64,000 nucleotides of DNA from CAYXVF01 sp964468125 (lineage in GTDB: Bacteria; Myxococcota; XYA12-FULL-58-9; CAYXVF01): the NCBI GenBank assembly GCA_964468125.1, contig CAYXVF010000002.1, positions 71,383 through 135,382 of the forward strand, written 5' to 3'. Position numbers and translations under genes: made by a program. This document shows, piece after piece, positions 50,719 to 60,200 of the stretch. The notes under the pieces were generated by a model. It did not search any database and had not been told where the DNA came from. It was given only the letters and a program-made list of their open reading frames with translations. Within the stretch, counting starts at the first letter, position 1. Every line of letters begins with the position of its first letter.

Positions 50719-51351
50719 TCAAATACGACGAAAGTGCATGCGATGGATCGGCTGCCTGTGCTTGTCGCCGTGGTGGATCTCCCTCTCGGTCGGGATCCCG
50801 GTCGTGCTCGCCGTCGCGAAGCCGCCGTTCGCGTCGAGATTCTCGAATGACTCGTGCGCGTCGACGAGAGCCAGAATCTCCTCGGCGACCGGCTGGTAGT
50901 CGCTCATCGCGTGGAGCTCACCGCCCACTTCCAACCGCGATGCGAGCACGTCGAGGAGCTCGTCCTGCACCACCCGCCGCTTGTGGTGGCGCTTTTTGAA
51001 CCAGGGGTCCGGGAAATTGATCGACACGAAGGCGAGGGTGTTCGCCTCGAAGAGGGTGGCGAGGTGAAGATTGGCGTTGGCGACCAGGGCGTGGACGTTC
51101 CTCAGGTTCTCCTCCCGCGCATCTTCCAGCACCCGGTCGACGAGGTGGTCGCGGATCTCGAGGCCGACGACGTTCCACTCCGGATGGGCGCGGGCCAGCC
51201 GGAGCACGAAGAGGCCGCGGCCGAAGCCAATGTCCACGGCAAAGGGCGCGTCTCGCCCGAAAATCGCCCGCCAGTCGGGCTGCTCGAGCTCCCTCCGGAC
51301 GGAGAACGGGTTGCCGTGAATGCGATGTCGGTGACCTTTTCGGCGGCTCAT
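50719..51351 (-). CDS. trmB: tRNA (guanine-N7-)-methyltransferase
   Basis: Encodes 210 residues. Makes m7G at position 46 of tRNAs using S-adenosylmethionine. The SAM-binding motif is DIGFGRGLFVLRLA, and the family signature INFPDPWFKKRHHKRR is intact and contains the catalytic Asp. The start codon overlaps the epmA stop by four bases (ATGA), so the two are translated together. Normal length for the family. Confidence 0.96.
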   Translation of the reverse strand: MSRRKGHRHRIHGNPFSVRRELEQPDWRAIFGRDAPFAVDIGFGRGLFVLRLARAHPEWNVVGLEIRDHLVDRVLEDAREENLRNVHALVANANLHLATLFEANTLAFVSINFPDPWFKKRHHKRRVVQDELLDVLASRLEVGGELHAMSDYQPVAEEILALVDAHESFENLDANGGFATASTTGIPTEREIHHGDKHRQPIHRMHFRRI

Positions 51352-52328
51352 GTCTCGTCCCAGGGAAGAAACGCGGCGGCGTCGAGATCGTCGCCACCGA
51401 TGAAGGCGAGCACCATGCGCTCGAAGCCGAGCGCGATCCCAGCGCTCGGTGGCAGCTGCGCGAGCGCGTCGAAAAAGCGCTCATCGATCGGATAGTCCGC
51501 TTGCCCCTGAGCCCTCCTCAAAGCACGGTCCGCGACGAAGCGTGCGCGTTGCTCGGCGGGATCGACGAGCTCACCGAAGCCGTTCGCGAGCTCCATGCCG
51601 CAGAGGTAGAGCTCGAAGCGCTCCGCCACCCGCGGGTCCGCCGCTGAGCTTTGGGCGAGCGACGCCAGGGGCGCGGGATAGTGGGTCAGAAAGACCGCTC
51701 GACCTTCGCCGGCCAGGGCCGGCTCGACCCGGTCGAGAAAGACTCGGTGGAACAGGTCGTTCCAGCTGTCATCGGGGGAAATCGCGAGTCCGAGGGCGCG
51801 TACGCGCTGGATGAGGGCGCCGTGGTCGAAGTGCTCGAGGATCGAAAAACCCGCGTGCGCCCGGAAGGCGTCGTCTACGGTGAGCTCCTCGAAGCTCAGG
51901 GCGATCTCTCGGCCTCGAAACCGCGGAAGCCGATCGACGCGCTCAGCGCAGGCGCGCAGGAGCCGTTGGCAATCGTCGACGAGCGCCCGCCAGTCGGCGT
52001 CGCGCCGGTACCACTCGAGAATGCGAAACTCCGGGCGATGGGTGGGCGAGTGGTCGCCATCGCGAAAGGCCGGAGCGAGCTGGTAGATGCGCTCAAAACC
52101 GCGGGCGAGGAGGCGCTTCATCGGTAGCTCGGGCGAGGTTTGCAAAAAACGTCGTTGGGCGCGGTCCTGGCGGTGCAGCGTGACCGCAGGGGCTTCGATG
52201 TAGGGCTCGGGAGCCGGGGCCGTGAGGGCGACAGGCGTATCGACCTCGAGAAAGCCCTCGCCGTCGAAGTGTGCACGCACTGCCTTCAGGAGGGCGACGC
52301 GCAGCTCCATGCGTTCCCGGTACTCCAC
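51348..52328 (-). CDS. epmA: EF-P beta-lysylation protein EpmA (GenX/PoxA, LysRS-like)
   Basis: Encodes 326 residues from a GTG start with an AAGGA site; E. coli EpmA has 325. It is a class II lysyl-tRNA synthetase catalytic domain without the tRNA-binding domain and attaches beta-lysine to elongation factor P. Motif 2 (FRDGDHSPTHRPEFRILEWYR) and motif 3 (GIALGFERMVLAFIG) are present, and the specificity stretch FELYLCGMELANGFGEL is conserved. No epmB or efp is in the window. First gene of the epmA-trmB operon, divergent from spoVR. Confidence 0.93.
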   Translation of the reverse strand: MEYRERMELRVALLKAVRAHFDGEGFLEVDTPVALTAPAPEPYIEAPAVTLHRQDRAQRRFLQTSPELPMKRLLARGFERIYQLAPAFRDGDHSPTHRPEFRILEWYRRDADWRALVDDCQRLLRACAERVDRLPRFRGREIALSFEELTVDDAFRAHAGFSILEHFDHGALIQRVRALGLAISPDDSWNDLFHRVFLDRVEPALAGEGRAVFLTHYPAPLASLAQSSAADPRVAERFELYLCGMELANGFGELVDPAEQRARFVADRALRRAQGQADYPIDERFFDALAQLPPSAGIALGFERMVLAFIGGDDLDAAAFLPWDET

Positions 52329-52397
52329 GCGCGCTTCCTTTCAAAAAGCGGCGAGGCAGCCAAGGTTTTACCTGCCCCGCTGGCTCAAAGGCCGCGC

Positions 52398-52412
52398 CTA
52401 GCGTTAAGCTAG
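52398..52412. promoter_or_regulatory. 15-bp palindrome just upstream of spoVR
   Basis: CTAGC (52398-52402), GTTAA, GCTAG (52408-52412) form a near-perfect palindrome ending five bases before the spoVR ATG, in the 89-base divergent gap with epmA. A protein binding here would block spoVR translation or transcription; the binding factor is unknown. Confidence 0.35.
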
Positions 52413-52417
52413 AGCCC

Positions 52418-53914
52418 ATGTCCCTTCCGACCCATTTGCGCGAGTGGCGCGACACGATCGAGACGATTGCCCGCGAGTACGGCCTCGACTTCTTCGACAT
52501 GGTTTTCGAGATGGTCGACGTCGATCAGATGAACATGCTCGCGGCCTACGGTGGCTTCCCCACGCGCTACCCGCACTGGAAGTTCGGCATGGAGTACGGC
52601 CGGATGGCGAAGACCCACGAGTACGGTCTGGGTCGGATCTACGAGCTCGTGATCAACAATGACCCCTGCTACGCCTACCTGATGGAGGCGAATATGGACG
52701 TGGACCAGAAGATCGTCATGGCCCACGTCTATGGCCACTCAGATTTCTTCAAGAACAACTTCGCCTTCGCCCACACGAACCGAAAAATGGTCGACACGAT
52801 GGCGAACCACGGCACGAAGGTTCGCCGCTACATGGATCGCTACGGCGTGGAGAAGGTAGAGAGCTTCATCGACCAGGTGCTCTGCGTTGAGAACCTGATC
52901 GACGTGCAGTCTCCCTATATCAAGCGCCGACCCGACACACGCGAAGAGGTCGACCCGGATGCGCCGCTCGAGGACGTGCCTCGCCTCAAAGTCGAGCGCT
53001 CCTACATGAACAAGTACATCAACCCGGACGAATACATCGAAGAGCAGCGCAAGCGCATGGAAGAAGAACGTGAAGCGGAACGCCGCCGCTTCCCTGAGCG
53101 ACCTGAGCGCGACGTTCTCCTCTTCATGCTCGAGCACGCGCCCCTCGAAAACTGGCAGCGCGACATTCTCGCGATGCTGCGCGAGGAGGCCTACTACTTC
53201 GCGCCCCAGGCTCAGACCAAGATCATGAATGAAGGCTGGGCCAGTTACTGGCACGCGAAGATCATGACCGAACGGGTGCTCGACGACACGGAGATCATCG
53301 ATTTTGCGGACCGGCACTCGGGCGTGATGGGGGTGAGTCCCGGATCCTTGAATCCCTACAAGCTCGGGATCGAGCTCTTCCGCGACATCGAGGAGCGCTG
53401 GAACAAGGGCCGCTTTGGCAAAGACTACGAGGAGTGCGACGACCTCACCGCCCGGCGAATGTGGGACAAAGGCACGGGCCTCGGTCGGGAGAAGATCTTC
53501 GAGGTGCGTCGCCATTACAACGACGTCACCTTCATCGACGAGTTCCTAACCCTCGAGTTCTGCAAGGAGCACAAGCTCTTCACATACGCCTACAACAAGA
53601 AATCTGGGGATTGGGAGATCGAGGCCCGCGAGTTTCGGGCGATCAAAGACAAGCTCCTCACCTCGATCACGAACATGGGTCAGCCCTTCATCCAGGTGAT
53701 CGACGGGAATTTTGAGAATCGTGGTGAGCTGCTGCTCAAGCACAGCCACGAAGGTGTCGATCTACGTGACGACTACATGCGTGACACCCTGGTGAACCTG
53801 TGTGCGATGTGGACCCGGCCCGTGAACATTGTGACCCGGCGCGACGAGCGGCCGGTGATCGTCGGATTCGACGGCCAGGACTTCAGCGAACGGGAAATCG
53901 AGCCGTCGGTCTAG
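52418..53914 (+). CDS. SpoVR family protein
   Basis: Encodes 498 residues, the usual length for SpoVR (YcgB). The N-terminus has YGLDFFDMVFEMVD and YPHWKFGMEYGR, the centre KIMNEGWASYWH and the C-terminal domain DVTFIDEFLTLEFC, all family hallmarks. In Bacillus the homologue is needed for spore cortex formation and in myxobacteria it has been linked to sporulation. It commonly partners with the kinase PrkA and YeaH; neither gene is here. ATG at 52418 was chosen because the longer frame overlaps epmA and does not resemble the family. No clear ribosome site. Confidence 0.94.
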   Translation: MSLPTHLREWRDTIETIAREYGLDFFDMVFEMVDVDQMNMLAAYGGFPTRYPHWKFGMEYGRMAKTHEYGLGRIYELVINNDPCYAYLMEANMDVDQKIVMAHVYGHSDFFKNNFAFAHTNRKMVDTMANHGTKVRRYMDRYGVEKVESFIDQVLCVENLIDVQSPYIKRRPDTREEVDPDAPLEDVPRLKVERSYMNKYINPDEYIEEQRKRMEEEREAERRRFPERPERDVLLFMLEHAPLENWQRDILAMLREEAYYFAPQAQTKIMNEGWASYWHAKIMTERVLDDTEIIDFADRHSGVMGVSPGSLNPYKLGIELFRDIEERWNKGRFGKDYEECDDLTARRMWDKGTGLGREKIFEVRRHYNDVTFIDEFLTLEFCKEHKLFTYAYNKKSGDWEIEAREFRAIKDKLLTSITNMGQPFIQVIDGNFENRGELLLKHSHEGVDLRDDYMRDTLVNLCAMWTRPVNIVTRRDERPVIVGFDGQDFSEREIEPSV

Positions 53915-53952
53915 GCGTGACCCCGGTTCGTCGTATAGGGCGATGGTGGGGT

Positions 53953-54234
53953 ATGTCGGACACGGATGTAGTTGACGAGACGGTTCTGTGTTGGAACCGC
54001 GAGGCGGCTTGCCGTACCATCGACGAGTCCGCGTTCGTGCTCCTGCACAGCCGGATGGTGAGCTTGAATAGCGTTGGGTCCTTCGTCTGGGAGAAGTTTG
54101 CGGAGGCCCAATCGGTAGCAGATGTGGTGAATGCCGTGGTCGCAGAGTTCGACGTAGATCACGACACCGCGCGGGCCGACGCCCTGACCTTTATACGCAC
54201 GCTGGTGGAGAAGGAAATGCTGGTCCGCGTCTGA
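53953..54234 (+). CDS. PqqD-like RiPP recognition element (RRE) protein
   Basis: A 93-residue protein with the PqqD winged-helix pattern: an N-terminal hairpin (VLCWNREAACRTIDES), the HSRMVSLNSVGSFVWEKF stretch (family pattern: L-N-x-x-x-x-x-[IVL]-W), then SVADVVNAVVAEFDV and a last helix ending EKEMLVRV. PqqD-like proteins bind leader peptides and deliver them to modifying enzymes. Start at 53953 (GGTGGGG upstream) removes an unrelated N-terminal extension. It begins 38 bases after spoVR and ends 29 bases before the giant lipoprotein gene, so it is likely in an operon with a downstream small peptide gene. Confidence 0.85.
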   Translation: MSDTDVVDETVLCWNREAACRTIDESAFVLLHSRMVSLNSVGSFVWEKFAEAQSVADVVNAVVAEFDVDHDTARADALTFIRTLVEKEMLVRV

Positions 54235-54263
54235 AGCGCGGCCGGTCTTTCGAGGAGTTTGTG

Positions 54264-57200
54264 ATGTTGAGCGGGTGTTTCAGTTGGAAACGTCGAGGGC
54301 GAATCTTCGCGATCGGGACTCTACTCGGTTCGATCGTCGGGTCGGGATGTGGCTGCGGGAAGAGTGACGGAAACGGAAACGTTCCGACCGTTGACGAGCT
54401 CAACGTCCAAATCATCGCCCCCGCGCCAGATGTCGAAACGATCACCTCCCAGGACGACATCAATCCGACCGACGGGATTCAGTACAACGTGATCGCAAAC
54501 GTCGGCGCCGGCGGCAACGGGCAAACCTTCGTGCTCACCAACAGCGAGCAGACCGACGGCAGCGGTGCGCCGCTCACGGTCTCGGCCGTCGCCTCCGGCG
54601 GGCAAGTGACCTTCAGCGGTTACACGTTGCCCGAAGGGGAAGCGGTGACTCTGAGAGTCGTCGAAGAGGGGTTCAGTGGCAGCGACTGTGCGGCTTCAAA
54701 TCGATGTGACGAGACCACGGTCCGCGTGGTGGAGAGCTTCTGCGAGTTCTTCGCGCCGGAGAACGACGCGGTGCTCACCAACAACGACGACTTGGGCGAC
54801 CCCACGGATCTCTCCGTGCCGTTTCAGACCAACGTTCTGGTTGACTGCTTCGGAATCGAAGACACGGACAATGTGACTCTGAGGGTCAACGGGGGCCGCG
54901 CGCTCGTCGCCCAGCCGGGCCCGGACGAGCTCGAGGTCAAGCGCGTGACCTTCAACAGAGTAGCCCTCGCCGAAGGGCCGAACATTCTGACGGTGGTGCC
55001 GAAGACCGACGCGGACGGCGAGAACCCGCAAGGTGCGCCTTCGTCGATCACCGTCACCGTCGACACGGGCCGCTGCAGTGTCGCGCTCTTCCCGGCGGAC
55101 GGGAGCCGGATCTTGGCGGACAGCGATCTGGACCTCGACCCGATCAACGGCATGCAGGCCCAGATCGACGTGGTTACCAACTGCGCGGAGAGCTCGACGG
55201 TGGAGCTTCAACTCCAGGCCCCGGGGGAGAGCGGTTTCACGCCGCTCGGCTTGACCCCGTCGAGCACGCAAGCCGACCCGGACGGCACCCGCTTCCGCTT
55301 CGACTCGGTCAACCTGCCCGAGAGCGTGAATCCCTTCGACGTCGTGCTCCAAGCGCTCGTCACGGAGAGCGGTGGCGGCCAGGAAGGCGCCTCGGTGCCG
55401 TCGGCGTATTGGGTGGATTCATTGGTTCCGGTCCTCGTTCAGACCGCGCCGGGCCAAGATGCCTGTTTTGGTCCCGCGAGCGACGTGGACCCGGGCACGG
55501 ACGGCATTCAGGTCAACGGTTTCGGCTCCACCAGCGGGTCCGGTGATGGCTCGGAGGTTTGGGTCCGTGCGTTTAACGACGAGAACCCGCCGATCAGCTG
55601 CGCAACCGACGCGGAGTGTTCCGATGGTCTGCGCTGTCGCGCGGAGTTCTGCCGCGCGGTCACCACCGTCACCGGCGGCATCTTTACGTTCCAGAGCCTC
55701 ACTCTGCCGGCGGGGGTCACGACCGTCGAATATGTCGCCACGGATCGGGCGGGCAACCAGACGACGCCCGAAGAGGTGACACTCACAGTTTTCGACGTTG
55801 GGCCCGAGGTCAGCATTTCGGTTCCGAGCGACGGCGCACTCCTCGGCCCGGCCAACGACGCCGATGGCAGCACCGCCGGTGTTCAGCTCACCGCCGAAAT
55901 CGCGATCACGAACGAGAGCTTCGCGAGCAACGGAACGTTCACGATCTCCGGCCAGTCGCCGGTCACCTTTGACCCGAGCACGGCCGTGAGCGGCGTGGTG
56001 AGCGTCCCGATTTCCCTGCAAGACGGTGCCCGCTCGCTCCGAGCCCGAGTCGAGGATTCCTGCGGCGAAGAAGTGGCGAGCGATCCGGTGAACGTGTCGG
56101 TCGACTCGACCCCGAGCGAGGTCGTGGTTCGGGGCTTTGTGGGACCGCTCGCGGAGCGCAACCGCATTGCGGACGGGGGCGGGACCCAGTCCGCGACCGT
56201 GGACCTCGACGTCGTGGTGGGCCTCGCGCAGGCGGATCGCACCGTGACCATCACTCGATTCTCCGCAGTGGACACGAGCGACGGACGGGTCTGCTCCGGT
56301 ACTGGCACGCCGATCAGCACGAACACTGTCGTGGGGACGAGTGAAGGTTTGCTCGAGAGCGGGGTTTCCCTCAATGAGGGCGTCAATTGCTTCACCGTCG
56401 ACAGCGACGGCGGTTTCGGCGTGGCGAGCGAGGTCTACGTGGTGCGCCGGGTCACGGCTGCGCCGACCCTCACCTTCTCCGATCCGGTGGACAGCTCCGT
56501 GTTGGACATGGACTCCGACGGCGGCGCGACCCCCGAGTTCAACTACGACGTGTCCCTCGCCTTCGGCGCCGCGTCGCCGCTCCCCGGCACGGTCTCTTTG
56601 TCGATCGCCGACGGCGCCGGCAGCCCGGTGAATGTGGCGCAAACCGCGACCGCCGCTGACGACAGCACCGTTCTCTTCAACGACGTCTCCCTGCCCGCGG
56701 GTCCTCTACAGCTCAGCGCGACCTTCACAGATAGCGCGGGCAACGAGAGTACCGCCGGGCCGATCGATGTCATGGTGAACAACGGCGCTGGGCCGCAATT
56801 TGCGATCCGCCTGCCGGAAGCCGGGAGCCTCAACGCCCGCAGCACGGGGACGGTCGACGTCGAGCTCGTCGACCTCGGCTCTCCTATCACTACGAATCTC
56901 ACCTGCGACCTCACGGTCAACGGAACCGACGCGAACAGTCCAACCGCCTGGGCGGATACCGCGACCCCGCTGACCCTTGCCGCGACCGTCGGCGAAGGGA
57001 TCGTCACGATCGTCGCCGACTGCGACGACGGCAACGCGGTTGGCTACTCCCAGGCGGTGAGCTTCGAGGTCGAGGACGACGTGCCAGCAACGCCGGTGCT
57101 CACCAACGAGCCCCTCGATACGCCAGGACGTCTCGTCTTCGACGCCGCGCCCGGAGCTGCCTTCGTCAACTCGCTCACCGAGGATCAGAGCGGCGCGCCG

Positions 57201-60200
57201 GGGCTGCAGCACGACATTCGCCTCGAAGTCGACACGGGCGCTCTCTCCATCGAGGATTGGACCGCCGAGCTCGTCGTCGATCTCCCGGACGCGACTCAGT
57301 TGACCTATAGCGTGCCCCTGAATGCGGGCAGTCCAGCGAGTGCGGTCTTCTCGTCAGTGGAGTTCGGCGCAGACCCAGGGGCCATCTCCTTCACCGCGAC
57401 CATCATCGATTCCATCGGTCGCCGCTCTTTGTCAGCCACGGCCACCTTGACGATCGATCGCGAGCCGCCGGTCTTCGTGCAGACAGCGCCGGACCCGGGA
57501 CAGGCACTCTTCACCCGAGAAGACGACGAGACCGCGGATTTCAGCTTCGTCGACTTGACGTTTACCTATAACGCGGACGTCGCGGATGACGGCCTCGAGG
57601 CGCGGCTCGAGATCATTCCTGCGCCGCAGGATCTCGATCCGGCTGGTCAGGTCTTCACCGCGACGGTCAGCGGCGGTGTGGCGAATTTCGGCCGCATCCC
57701 ATTCGAGGATGATTTCTTCTCCGCGGTCGCGACCCTGACCGATGACGCGGGCAACACCGTGCAGCGCACCCAAGACTTCGAGGTGCGGAGCCTCACACCG
57801 CGGGTGCAGTTCAGCATTCCGGACGCGCCTGCGCTTCTCAACGGTACGGATGACAGTGCCCCAGGGACCCCCGGCTTCCAGGGTGAGTTTCGAGCCGAGA
57901 TCTCCGGCCTCGAGCCGGGCGCGACGGTGCGCGTGTGCTCGACGCTCGATCCTACGGGCGGGAGCGGGGTGCCGTGCGAATTCGGTACCGCCGAGACGGG
58001 CACCGACAGCGTGGGAGGGGGGACCCTGGGTGAACCGACGCTCCGTGGCTTCGTCGTGGCGAACGGTTTTTCGGCGGGGGCGCTCAATCAGAGCTCCGCA
58101 TTCTTTGGTGCGGTCGCTCTCGCGCAGGGCGAGCAGTGGATTCACTTCGAGGCCGAAGAGGCGGATCTCGATCCGCAGGTCTCGTCGCGATTCTTCCGGT
58201 TTGTTGTCGACTCCGAGGGGCCGGTCGTCACCGGCTTCACGTTCCCGCAGAACGACACGGGCAACGATCCGACGGGTGAAATCGCCCTCGCGGCGAGCGA
58301 GGGTGCGGTCGAGTCGGGAGAGCTCCGGACGCCGGTGAGTGTCACCGTGACGGGAGCCGAGGACGGCGCGCCGGTGGAGATCCTGACCTCTATCGGGGCG
58401 GACCCGATCAATGCCACCTCGGCAACCCTGAGCGGTGGTAGCGCGACCTTCGACATCTTGCTCTCGCCAGGGGCGCAGCTGGTGACCGTTCGCGTCGCGG
58501 ACGCGGCGGGTAATTTCAATAACGTGGCGGCGGACGTCGTGGGCCCGAAAGCGCTGATCGTGGATTTGGCGGCGCCGACGGCGAATCTTCCCGAGCCAAC
58601 GCTCAATCCTTACTCATCGCTGAACGGGAGCATCGACCTCGGGGCGACGCCGGACCCGGCCGACGACCGGCTCCTCCTCGATGCGGGAGTTGGGGTCTCG
58701 ATCCAAGTCAACGACGACCAGGATCTCGACGATGGAACGATCGTACTGCGATCCTTCTCCGATTCGGGGCGCACCGCGCAGCTCGAGGAGCAAACGCTCC
58801 CCATAGGCTCGGGCGTGACGAACGTACCGGCCTTTGCGTTTCCCTTCGCCGCGGGTGCGAATTACCTGCGTGCGATCGTGACCGATTCGGTGGGTAACAG
58901 CGTCACTATCGATACAACGGCGGCCTACGTCTCGGACTTCAGGGGACCGGCACTCGACCTCGAGGTTCGCGACAATGGCGGGACGCCTATCAGTGGCTGT
59001 GACACGTTCCCTGGCTGCACCGTGGCGACCGCGGCGCCGCCGGTGATGGGCGATCCTCGAACGTGGCTCGACCCCGCGGTGAATGACCTCTTCTATCAGG
59101 TGCAGGACTGCGTGAGCTTCGCGACGCCGTCGGTGGAAACCTGTCCGGTGAGCGGGCGTCTCGAGTCTCGGATCGTGACCGCGATGAATCCCGGTGGCCC
59201 GACGGACACACGTCCTTTTTCCCCGGTGACCGGTGGGGCGATACAGGTGAACGACACCGCCTTTACTTCCTTCAGCGCGGCTGCGACTGGCGAGCTGTTT
59301 GATCCGGGGGATTTGCGCGAGGTCCGTCTCGTAGCCACGGACGCGAACGGCAACCGATCGGTCTCAAACTCGGTGTTTCTCGACCTGAGCATCGATGGTG
59401 TGATCATCACGGTCGAACGGCTCGCGTCGGGCGCACCGAGCGGCGATGTCCTCGAGAATGACGAGGTCTACGGCATCGACCAGAATGAAGACGACACGGA
59501 AGCGACGTTCCTGGTGGACTACCGCGTCACGGTCGAGGCGGTGAGCGATCAGCTCCCCGACTCGATCACTCTGACTGCCTCGTCGAGCCAAGGAAGCAAC
59601 ACGGGCATGATGACGGTGGACGTGTCCGGGAGCGGAACGCCGCTCTACGTCGTAGATGTCATCGGCGTGGAGCTCGCCGAATCCACCGGGGGCACCGACA
59701 TACCCAATACGATCTCGGTGAGTGTCGTCTGCGGGGCTGCGGGCGCCTGCGGGGAACGATTCTACGACGGCGTGCTCGCGGACACGGACCCACCGGTTTA
59801 TGAGTTCGACCGCTGCAGCCTCTGCGAGTTCAATGTGCCCTTCTCCGGTGACGACGTGGAGCTGTGTGCTCTCGCCTGCAACGACCCGCGTCTCGACGAC
59901 GCGGAGGCGAACATCGAAGATCCGACGGTTGCGCGGGCGGTGTGGAACGCCGCTCTCGATGCTGACGGGAATCCGTCGAACGGTTTCAGCACGAGCGGCG
60001 CACGGCCTCTGGTGGTGCGCGTGACGGGGGCGGACCAGACGCCGCTGGTGGAGCTCACGAGCTCGCAGGGGGGCTTGAGTGGCAACCAGGTGTCCGGCTC
60101 CTGCGTCGACACGGACTGCACGGCGACCTTCGCCAACATGAACGCCCCGACGCTCGCGAATGGATTGTTCCACGAGATCTCGGTCTCGTTCCTGGATCGA

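Noticed and set aside
53953..54234. PqqD-like gene taken as part of a pyrroloquinoline quinone operon
   Set aside because: No pqqA, pqqB, pqqC or pqqE is nearby, and the neighbouring peptide lacks the Glu-x3-Tyr core of PqqA.
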